Positions 1 to 5,476 of a stretch of 12,393 bases of DNA are shown piece by piece. The stretch spans positions 1-12,393 of the forward strand of contig JAHZKU010000120.1 of NCBI GenBank assembly GCA_022600255.1, read 5' to 3'. This DNA is from Actinomycetes bacterium (GTDB lineage Bacteria > Actinomycetota > Actinomycetes > S36-B12 > GCA-2699445). The position numbers and the translations under genes were made by a program. The notes beneath the pieces are model-generated. The model had not been told where the DNA came from and did no database searches. It saw only the letters and a list, made by a program, of their open reading frames with translations. Positions within the stretch are counted from its first letter, which is position 1. Every line of letters starts with the position of its first letter.

Positions 1-1671
1 GGCCGCATCGCTGTCGGGCTCGAGTTGATTGCCCTCACCGTCGAACAGGGCCATGAAATCCAGGATGGCCGGATCGTTCATGGGCTCGTTCTGGTCGATG
101 TTTGGCACGTTCTGGAAAGACTCCACGCTCTCCCCAGTAATCGACTTGAACGACGTCTTCGGTGCCAAGCCGTAGGCCTTGCGTAGCTCGTTGTACCCGG
201 CGACGCCGTGATCGCGCGCTCGCTCAATGTCGATGGCCCCGAGGTCGGTAACGCCGGCGAAGCAGTTTGGCATCTCTTCGCCATCCAGGCACGCGGGCAG
301 GTCCGCGACGCCCTGGCCGGGAATCTGGAACAGCACCGAACGCAACTGGTTGTCGATCTGCTCGTCATTGGCGTACTGCGCTTCCAGACCGAGTCCGGTC
401 AAGATCGCCGTAAGCCCGAGATCCTCCACGAGATCAGGTGCAAAAAACGCCAGATTCAGTGGCACCGCGAGTTCGATTTCCGATCCTGCCACGGTGACCT
501 CGATTCCGGCCGCCTCGAAGGCCGCGATCTGCTCGGGGGTGTAGTCGGCCGTCTCTGCCTCCATCTCGATTTCACCGTGGACCTGGCTGTGGGCTCGGTA
601 GCCGACCGTGGCGAATTCATTGGAAATGGTCGGGTTCACCTTCCTGTTGTAGCCGCGGTACTTGGGTAGTTTTATTCCCATCGCGGGGAGAAACTCGGTG
701 TAGGTGATGTATTGCTGGGTGGCTCCCACGACCCGGCGGGCGGTTTCAAACTTCTCCTGTTCGTCCATGTCGGCTGGGAGTTGGTCAACGATGCGATTGT
801 GTTCCCGCGCGAACAGTGTGTGGGTTGCCGTCAATGCGATGTTCTCGTTGGCGCGCATGTCTCCGGCGATGGCCCGGCTGTCGGGATCCATTCGCAACCG
901 ACCCTCTACATCCATCGTCGGTGCGTCTTGTGCATCGGCCCTTTCGGTTGCCCGCGGCAGGTACTCGCCGGGGGACAGCAGGAGTTTCGCACTGTTGTTG
1001 GTGGGATCGCCGTCCCGGCTACCCTCCCGAAGCCAGTCCAGCCGGTCTTCGCTACTGCCATAGACCGCATGGGCATCGATGAAACTGCTAACGGTGTTTA
1101 GCTGCTCTCGGGGCGAGTTGTTCCCTGTGCCGGGGGCGGCGGCGCTGCGCGTGAAGTCGATCGCTCCGATGTCGTTCTGGAAACGCTCCAAAGGGTCGTC
1201 AACGTCAAAGTCGATGGGTGCGCTCTCGTCGCCGCCCTCTCGCAACCCGAACGTGTGATCCAAGAATTGCCCCCAGGTCCAAGACCACTGGGTGACACCA
1301 CGACCGGAGAAGACGTTCTGCCCCAAGTCCGCGAAGACACGGTTGCTGACCGTCCTACTGTTTGGGCCCTCAGTCGGTGCCGCGATCCCGTCGGCGTAGT
1401 TCGGATCGGCCTGTCGCAAGTACTGCGTGCCAGCGCTGCCGAGACTGGGGTCGCGAGTGTTGTTCCCCGATCCGTCTAGTGTGCGCGCCTCGGCGTCGGA
1501 GGGGGTTCCCTTCTGTTGGGCATTGGCTGGTGCCGCGAGACCCAGGGAAGTTAACCCCACGGCGGCACACGTCATCAGGGCAACACCCCCGTGCACGAGT
1601 CGCTGATCTTGCCAGGGCTTCGCAGCGCGGGTCGGATGCTTCTGCCCGATTTCTGATCCAAGTGTCGTCAT
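1..1671 (-). CDS. Secreted animal-type heme peroxidase (3' end missing)
   Basis: The reading frame is open from ATG 1671 to the left edge: 557 codons with no stop, so the C-terminus lies outside the window. The protein matches the animal heme peroxidase family (PF03098), which oxidises small substrates with hydrogen peroxide. Visible motifs are WGQFLDH (133-139) with distal His139; GDMRANEN (270-277) with catalytic Arg273 and Glu276 at the haem-ester position; the HTLFAREHNR stretch (284-293); proximal His361 in YRAHSQV; and ERARDHG (483-489). The N-terminus has a long basic leader, a hydrophobic core at about 29-47 and an ANA/QQ signal-peptidase-like site near residue 51, so export is expected. 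The residue after the distal His is Thr140, where myeloperoxidase has a calcium-binding Asp. No strong Shine-Dalgarno precedes ATG 1671; a weak AGGG lies about 10 bases upstream. Family assignment is secure; the substrate is unknown. Confidence 0.93.
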   Translation of the reverse strand, partial: MTTLGSEIGQKHPTRAAKPWQDQRLVHGGVALMTCAAVGLTSLGLAAPANAQQKGTPSDAEARTLDGSGNNTRDPSLGSAGTQYLRQADPNYADGIAAPTEGPNSRTVSNRVFADLGQNVFSGRGVTQWSWTWGQFLDHTFGLREGGDESAPIDFDVDDPLERFQNDIGAIDFTRSAAAPGTGNNSPREQLNTVSSFIDAHAVYGSSEDRLDWLREGSRDGDPTNNSAKLLLSPGEYLPRATERADAQDAPTMDVEGRLRMDPDSRAIAGDMRANENIALTATHTLFAREHNRIVDQLPADMDEQEKFETARRVVGATQQYITYTEFLPAMGIKLPKYRGYNRKVNPTISNEFATVGYRAHSQVHGEIEMEAETADYTPEQIAAFEAAGIEVTVAGSEIELAVPLNLAFFAPDLVEDLGLTAILTGLGLEAQYANDEQIDNQLRSVLFQIPGQGVADLPACLDGEEMPNCFAGVTDLGAIDIERARDHGVAGYNELRKAYGLAPKTSFKSITGESVESFQNVPNIDQNEPMNDPAILDFMALFDGEGNQLEPDSDAA

Positions 1672-1973
1672 GGGGATTGACCCTAAGTCGGCTGCATGTG
1701 GATGCAGTTCGCCGAACGTACGAAAAACGTAAGGGTTCCTTCATGTATGTTTCGGTGGCTGCTACCAGGGCAGAGGGCCCAGTTGGGTGTCACCAGACCA
1801 GGATCACTTGGGTGAGGGCGAGCCTAACGATTTGCCGGTGCCGCGGTCGACTGCGTCCCTATCCTCGATTGAGCGCCCCGGCAGGCATCGGCAGAGCAGT
1901 GCTGGCGCAATCTGGTTGCGGGGATGGTCGAGAGAGGTAGCCCGCGATGCCTGGTCCTCGGACCCGCGTGCGG
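1672..1973. other. Intergenic gap between peroxidase and DUF1622 genes
   Basis: About 300 bases with no convincing gene. The open frames crossing it are antisense to, or run out of, the flanking genes and show no family features. It should hold the peroxidase promoter. On the minus strand TAGGGT (complement of 1680-1685) fits a TANNNT -10 box, ending 8 bases before ATG 1671, but no good -35 box is seen. A short GGTCC-TC-GGACC palindrome at 1953-1964 lies just past the DUF1622 stop. It has no T-run, so I do not call it a terminator. Confidence 0.5.
1692..1707. promoter_or_regulatory. Short inverted repeat upstream of the peroxidase
   Basis: CTGCAT and ATGCAG form a perfect 6-bp inverted repeat with a 4-base GTGG centre, 21 bases upstream of the peroxidase ATG. 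It falls between where -35 and -10 boxes would be expected. It could be a repressor operator or a chance palindrome; its length alone does not decide. Confidence 0.25.
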
Positions 1974-2360
1974 CTAGTGGCGGCTAGGCACGGACTCGCC
2001 AGCCTCGATTCTCTTGACCCGCCACTTCTGCCAAGGCCAGTACCCATCAATCTCGATGGAAAGGGCCCATGACAGGCCGGTGCGTACTAGCACCAATAGC
2101 CCAAGGGCGCCCACGGCCTCAAGCGTTGGATCCAACAACAGAGTATCCACGATGTCAGCGGCCACGATGACCTCTAGGCCCAGCAGGATTCCGCGGCCTA
2201 ACTCTGCCCGCACCTTTGGGTAGGCCTGCGGGTCGCGCTGCACCATGCGGACCACAAACCGTACAGCGGCGTAGGTCGTACCAATCAGGATGACCACAAG
2301 TCCGGCAACTTTGAGCGAATTCCCGGCGATCTCAGCGAACTCAGTCACGGCGGCGTTCAT
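1974..2360 (-). CDS. DUF1622 family small membrane protein
   Basis: This 128-residue protein fits the DUF1622 family (PF07784), small inner-membrane proteins of unknown function. Three hydrophobic stretches are visible at about 15-39, 57-75 and 82-101. The family's most recognisable parts are present: GRGILLGLEVIVAADIVDT (55-73), then a Pro-Thr-Leu turn, then LVRTGLSWALSIEIDG and WPWQ near the C-terminus (91-111). The ATG at 2360 is preceded by GAGGAG (complement of 2367-2372) with a 6-base spacer, a strong ribosome site that fixes the start. It is divergent from the GH3 gene, with 254 bases between the two starts, and has no same-strand partner close by. No enzymatic motif is visible, so no function is proposed. 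Confidence 0.9.
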   Translation of the reverse strand: MNAAVTEFAEIAGNSLKVAGLVVILIGTTYAAVRFVVRMVQRDPQAYPKVRAELGRGILLGLEVIVAADIVDTLLLDPTLEAVGALGLLVLVRTGLSWALSIEIDGYWPWQKWRVKRIEAGESVPSRH

Positions 2361-2376
2361 TGCGGGCTCCTCAGGT

Positions 2377-2396
2377 TGGGCCTACCTTCAGGCCCA
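2377..2396 (-). promoter_or_regulatory. Hairpin in the DUF1622 leader
   Basis: TGGGCCT and AGGCCCA form a perfect 7-bp stem with a 6-base loop, four bases upstream of the DUF1622 ribosome site. In the mRNA it could affect translation initiation, or it could be a protein-binding palindrome. The sequence shows only the repeat. Confidence 0.25.
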
Positions 2397-2579
2397 CAGG
2401 TACCCCCACTCTTGCAAATGCTGCGCACACTTGCCCCCCGTTTCGTTGGCTTGGCTAGCCACGCTTGCAGTTGAAGAGTCAGTTGGCTTGTGGTCGACTT
2501 GCTCGGTATTCTCCGGCTTGGTCGCGCCCTTATCGAGTCCCCTCGATAGCGGTGCGTATTCGGTCGGACACTGCGAGGT

Positions 2580-2615
2580 TTGGGTCTGGCCGCTAGATCG
2601 CTTAGCATCGGAGCA
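2580..2615 (+). promoter_or_regulatory. Leaderless-type sigma-70 promoter of the GH3 gene
   Basis: TTGGGT (2580-2585) is followed by exactly 17 bases and then TAGCAT (2603-2608), which fits the actinobacterial TANNNT -10 box. The last T of the -10 box lies seven bases before A2615, the first base of the GH3 start codon. Transcription would therefore start on the ATG itself and give a leaderless mRNA. This explains why no useful Shine-Dalgarno is present: the only GGAG is one base from the ATG, too close to work. The -35 box matches consensus only in its first three bases. Confidence 0.6.
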
Positions 2616-3838
2616 TGTTTGGGGCCCCACTGCTAGTCGGTGGACTCGCGATCTCGGTGGCGGCGGTTCCCGGCCTCGCGGGTTGCTCCGCTGCAAGTCC
2701 CACCGGTTCCGCCCCCGCTCAGGCATCACAGCGAGTTGACAGCATCGTGGCCAGCGAGACCGCCAAGGTGCCAAGCGGAGGCGCCGCAGCGAAGATCCCC
2801 GGCAACGCCGAGCCAACGGTGGTGCGAGCCACGAAGAAGCCAGCGACCAGCAAGATCGACAAGAAGGTGGCCGGGCTGTCCGATCGACGGCTAGCAGCTC
2901 AGGTCATCTTTGGCTGTACCGATTCGGCGAACGCTCGTGCCCAGCGGAACATGGCCAGTGCGGGTGTTGGCGGCATTGTGCTGCTTGGCTCGCGACCGCC
3001 TCGCAGCCTTAAGGTGCAACTCCGCTCCGTGCAAGACGCGGCTCCCAAGGGCCATCGTGTCTACATCGCCAGTGATGAAGAAGGCGGCACGGTGCAACGA
3101 TTGGCGCCGTTGATCTACCGGTTGCCGTCCGCAGAGACGATGGGGCAGTGGAGCAATCGCAAAGTCCGCAAGACCGCGAAGAAGTACGCAAAACGGATGA
3201 ACTCTCTGGGTGTGGACATCAGCCTGGCTCCAGTCGCAGACTTGCGGGTGCCGGGCAGTTACCTTGATCGACTGAATCGGGCATTTTCCAGCAATCCGAA
3301 GAGAGTCGGCAAGAAGGTTAATGCTTGGGCCTCCGGTACAGAAAAGGCTGGAGTCACGCCCGTACTGAAGCACTGGCCGGGTCATGGTCACGCGGTGGAC
3401 ACCCACAAGTACGCGGCCCGGGTCCCTAGCCTGAAGAAGCTGCGGAAAGCCGACCTGATCCCCTTCGACAAGGCGATGGCCGGCGATTCGGCCCGAGCCG
3501 TCATGGTGGCCCACGTGCAGTCCAAGGGGCTAACCCGGGCTGGCCAGCCAGCTACCCAATCCAAGCGAGCGATCCGCATACTTCGGCAGCAAGCCGGGCC
3601 CGACCGGGTAATCATGACCGACTCGCTGTCAATGGCGGCGGCCTCATCCGCTCGCGGCTTATCCCATCCACAGGCGGTGGTCAAAGCACTCGCGGCTGGC
3701 GTTGACTGGGCCATGGTGTGCACTAACTCGATTCGTTCGACCATCACCCAGGTTCTTAAGGCGATCAAGCAGGGCGACTTGTCGCGATCTGCGCTGCGGG
3801 ACTCTGCCAAGCGAATCCTGGAGATGGATCGCCGGTAG
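2615..3838 (+). CDS. GH3 family lipoprotein, LpqI/NagZ-like beta-N-acetylhexosaminidase
   Basis: This 407-residue protein is a glycoside hydrolase family 3 enzyme of the NagZ/LpqI type. Such enzymes remove beta-N-acetylglucosamine from peptidoglycan fragments. Residues 21-24 (LAGC) form a lipobox after a hydrophobic leader, so it is probably anchored outside the membrane through Cys24; a low-complexity linker to about residue 85 follows. The catalytic barrel shows SDEEGGTVQRL (153-163), KHWPGHG (252-258), DTH (262-264, with the expected acid/base-loop His264) and MTDSLSM with likely nucleophile Asp336. Two oddities stand out. The leader has no Lys or Arg before its hydrophobic core, and an in-frame TAG at 2603-2605 rules out a longer N-terminus. 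The loop between GHG and DTH has three residues, where E. coli NagZ has four. ATG 2615 is supported by the leaderless promoter. GH3 assignment is firm; exact substrate is inferred. Confidence 0.92.
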   Translation: MFGAPLLVGGLAISVAAVPGLAGCSAASPTGSAPAQASQRVDSIVASETAKVPSGGAAAKIPGNAEPTVVRATKKPATSKIDKKVAGLSDRRLAAQVIFGCTDSANARAQRNMASAGVGGIVLLGSRPPRSLKVQLRSVQDAAPKGHRVYIASDEEGGTVQRLAPLIYRLPSAETMGQWSNRKVRKTAKKYAKRMNSLGVDISLAPVADLRVPGSYLDRLNRAFSSNPKRVGKKVNAWASGTEKAGVTPVLKHWPGHGHAVDTHKYAARVPSLKKLRKADLIPFDKAMAGDSARAVMVAHVQSKGLTRAGQPATQSKRAIRILRQQAGPDRVIMTDSLSMAAASSARGLSHPQAVVKALAAGVDWAMVCTNSIRSTITQVLKAIKQGDLSRSALRDSAKRILEMDRR

Positions 3839-4212
3839 AGGCCGACTAGGCAACCTTTCGTTCAAGGGGGTCGGATAGCCGAGTACGGGTGTCGGGTAGA
3901 TGCAGGCATGCCGGCCTTCGGTTTCTAGGGAAGATGCCGCAGGTGTTGATTCGCCAACTCACGAACGCGCCAAAAGCCGGCCTGGGACTATCGGGCACGG
4001 ACTGCTTGACTGATTCAACTAGGCGTTAACCCCTGATCGGCTAATACCCACCGTCTGCCTGTCTAGTTGGGGCCGTTGGGTCCATTGCATTGTCCGCTTT
4101 CGGCTTGACCGCGTGCGATGTCATGCCCCCCGGTGCCATGCCAATGTGTGTTCCGGGAAAGTGATGGAATCTCACCGCGCGTTCGGTATTTGTGATCACT
4201 AGAGTGTCGGTC
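3839..4212. other. Intergenic gap upstream of the DUF5993-dsbB pair
   Basis: No supported gene is present in this 374-base gap. The minus-strand frames overlapping it run antisense to the DUF5993 gene and have no family features. A plus-strand frame at 4045-4164 reads like a short lipoprotein leader ending in LTAC but has no ATG, GTG or TTG at a workable position. GTGATCAC at 4192-4199 is a perfect 8-base palindrome. TAGAGT (4200-4205) fits TANNNT and lies seven bases before the GTG of the DUF5993 gene, but no -35 box is evident at the right distance. Confidence 0.45.
3842..3874 (+). terminator. Possible weak terminator hairpin after the GH3 gene
   Basis: Just after the GH3 stop codon, CCGAC (3842-3846) pairs with GTCGG (3870-3874). 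Inside it, CCTT (3854-3857) pairs with AAGG (3864-3867) around a 6-base loop. The stem is interrupted by an asymmetric internal loop and is not followed by a T-run, so termination activity is doubtful. Confidence 0.25.
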
Positions 4213-4371
4213 GTGGACATAATCATCATGATCTTGATAACCACGGTCGGGTTCCTGATCTACAAAGGAACGAAGCCGACGGTGGTCATACCCCTCTGGG
4301 GCCTTGCTGCCGTGCTCGTGCTCGTGCTGCTGTTTATCCATATGACTGATCCGCTGGGTCTGGAGTTCTGA
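4213..4371 (+). CDS. DUF5993-like small membrane protein
   Basis: A GTG-started frame of 52 residues lies directly upstream of the DsbB gene; its TGA overlaps the dsbB ATG by one base (TGATG). Two hydrophobic helices (about 3-17 and 24-43) are separated by a short basic turn with KGTK. The C-terminus ends in a FIHMTDPLGLEF-type tail. This layout, including the His/Thr-Asp-Pro-Leu tail, matches what I recall of DUF5993, a family of about 50-residue proteins often found beside dsbB. The stop-start overlap suggests translational coupling. In-frame GTG codons at 4192 and 4204 are alternative starts; GTG 4213 is preferred because it gives an N-terminal (M)D as in the family and lies just after a possible -10 box. 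Function is unknown; a role with DsbB is inferred from position. The family call comes from memory. Confidence 0.7.
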   Translation: MDIIIMILITTVGFLIYKGTKPTVVIPLWGLAAVLVLVLLFIHMTDPLGLEF

Positions 4372-5054
4372 TGGCGCAAGTTTCGCAAACACCGGAATCT
4401 CCTCAGGACGCAACCGAGGAAACGGGGGTGGACGTCGCCAACGGGTACAGCAAACAGAACCGCACTCTCGGGATACTGGCCTACTGGGGCATGGTCGCTT
4501 TCCTGCTTGCTTATAGCGGCGTCATCATGGGTGGCTTCTACTTCCAGTTCGGCGAAGGTGAATACCCCTGTCCGCTCTGTATGGTGCAGCGCTACGGCAT
4601 GATGCTGGCCACCATGGGTGCGATGTGGGTGTTGGTGGAAGCTAGGCGTGGAAAGCTCAACCCTGCGCGCTATAGCCAGGGACTAGGAATGGCCATCATC
4701 GGATCGATCGTGGGGGGTGCGGCCTCAACCCGCCAAGTCCTCCTGCACATTCAGCCCGGCGATTCTGGTTACGGTGAGCCGATCCTAGGAATCCACCTAT
4801 ACACCTGGGCACTGATCACTTTCGCGGTTGTGATCCTCTATGTTGGCTTGGCCTCCGTTTTGGCGCCGCGTGCCATCCCGGTCGTGCCCAAGAAGCACGG
4901 TATCGGCTGGAAGATTACAACGATTGTGATGTGGCTCTTCATGGCCATCGTGATTGCCAACCTAATCATGATCATCTTCCTGGAAGGGTTCGCTTGGGTC
5001 CTGCCCGATGATCCCACTAGCTACAACCTGCTCACGCAGCTCACTGGCGGATAG
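4371..5054 (+). CDS. dsbB: DsbB-family disulfide bond formation membrane protein
   Basis: This 227-residue membrane protein belongs to the DsbB family, which reoxidises a DsbA-type thiol oxidase and passes electrons to quinone. The signature is YPCPLCMVQRYG (65-76): Cys67 and Cys70 form the CxxC pair and Arg74 matches the quinone-linked Arg in the family's QR motif. Hydrophobic segments lie at about 33-55, 74-90, 104-118, 143-165 and 179-205, one more than the four of E. coli DsbB. These two cysteines are the only ones in the protein. The second loop Cys pair of E. coli DsbB (Cys104/Cys130) is absent; the region has STRQVLLHIQPGDSGYG instead. GGAG (4362-4365) is five bases from the ATG, and the start overlaps the DUF5993 stop. 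No DsbA partner is present in the window. Confidence 0.9.
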   Translation: MAQVSQTPESPQDATEETGVDVANGYSKQNRTLGILAYWGMVAFLLAYSGVIMGGFYFQFGEGEYPCPLCMVQRYGMMLATMGAMWVLVEARRGKLNPARYSQGLGMAIIGSIVGGAASTRQVLLHIQPGDSGYGEPILGIHLYTWALITFAVVILYVGLASVLAPRAIPVVPKKHGIGWKITTIVMWLFMAIVIANLIMIIFLEGFAWVLPDDPTSYNLLTQLTGG

Positions 5055-5065
5055 TAGATCGCACA

Positions 5066-5114
5066 ACAAGACCCCGGCCTTCAGCGTCCTCGCAGTGTTA
5101 GGCCGGGGTCTTGT
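5066..5114 (+). terminator. Strong hairpin terminator after dsbB
   Basis: ACAAGACCCCGGCCT (5066-5080) pairs perfectly over 15 bp with 5100-5114, around a 19-base loop. It starts 12 bases after the dsbB stop. The plus strand continues T-rich (TTGTGTTGTCTTG), as expected for Rho-independent termination. The stem could also work for minus-strand transcripts, but that flank is less T-rich. Confidence 0.85.
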
Positions 5115-5164
5115 GTTGTCTTGCTGCCGGCTCGGACGTGGCAAGGGCGACCCCAGCCAATGGT

Positions 5165-5416
5165 TCAGGTGAGTTCCTTGCCAGCCAGCGTGGCCGCGTC
5201 GATATGGGCTGCCAGATCCAGCGATACTGGGCGTTCCTCCGTTGGCCAACGTAGGCTAAGGCGCGGATGCACCGATTTTTGCCGGCACCTGCTGAGTGCG
5301 TTGACCTGTGGTTTGTCTCTGAACGATCTTGGGTCGTGAGGGATCTCAGCCGTCCAGCGCGAACGGCTGAGATAACCGCGGTCGGTGAGATATCGGTGTA
5401 TTCGGGCCAAGACCAC
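5165..5416 (-). CDS. Doubtful small hypothetical protein
   Basis: A GTG-started frame of 83 codons lies in the gap between dsbB and the EEP gene. I do not recognise it. It is soluble and basic at the N-terminus, with a more protein-like stretch near the C-terminus (ERPVSLDLAAHIDAATL). Third codon positions are only moderately G/C rich, and upstream there is only a weak AGGG about 10 bases from the GTG. The 5066-5114 hairpin lies about 50 bases past its stop. An 11-bp inverted repeat inside the frame suggests the DNA may instead be a non-coding structured element. Treat as a candidate only. Confidence 0.2.
   Translation of the reverse strand: MVLARIHRYLTDRGYLSRSRWTAEIPHDPRSFRDKPQVNALSRCRQKSVHPRLSLRWPTEERPVSLDLAAHIDAATLAGKELT
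5343..5373. repeat. 11-bp inverted repeat, hairpin or operator candidate
   Basis: ATCTCAGCCGT (5343-5353) and its exact complement (5363-5373) flank a 9-base centre, about 100 bases before the EEP start codon. Neither side has a T-run, so a classic terminator is unlikely. An operator or an RNA stem upstream of the EEP gene are the main alternatives. Confidence 0.5.
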
Positions 5417-5476
5417 AAGAGTTACCCTGCAAAATAGCGTCAGCCGCCGGGTTGCCAGATCAGCGAGGAGCGCGTC

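Larger units (their letters stand above)
5055..5476. other. Intergenic gap between dsbB and the secreted EEP gene
   Basis: Beyond the terminator, this 422-base gap holds two further palindromes: CGTTGGCCAACG (5240-5251, perfect over 12 bases) and the 11-bp stem at 5343-5373. It also holds a weak minus-strand frame at 5165-5416. The EEP gene promoter should lie near its right end. TACCCT (5423-5428) and TAGCGT (5435-5440) both fit TANNNT, but neither has a clear -35 partner. No tRNA or recognisable riboswitch is seen. Confidence 0.5.

Noticed and set aside
1362..1940. 192-codon plus-strand frame
   Set aside because: It covers the N-terminus of the peroxidase on the opposite strand and runs into the gap. 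Its composition is Arg/Ser-rich shadow sequence with no domain.
2891..3514. 207-codon minus-strand frame
   Set aside because: It lies wholly antisense to the GH3 gene, whose motifs are intact, and shows no family features of its own.
4063..4413. 116-codon minus-strand frame with His/Asp-rich stretch
   Set aside because: It is antisense to the DUF5993 and dsbB starts. The His/Asp richness comes from the complement of ATC/ATG codons in the hydrophobic microprotein.
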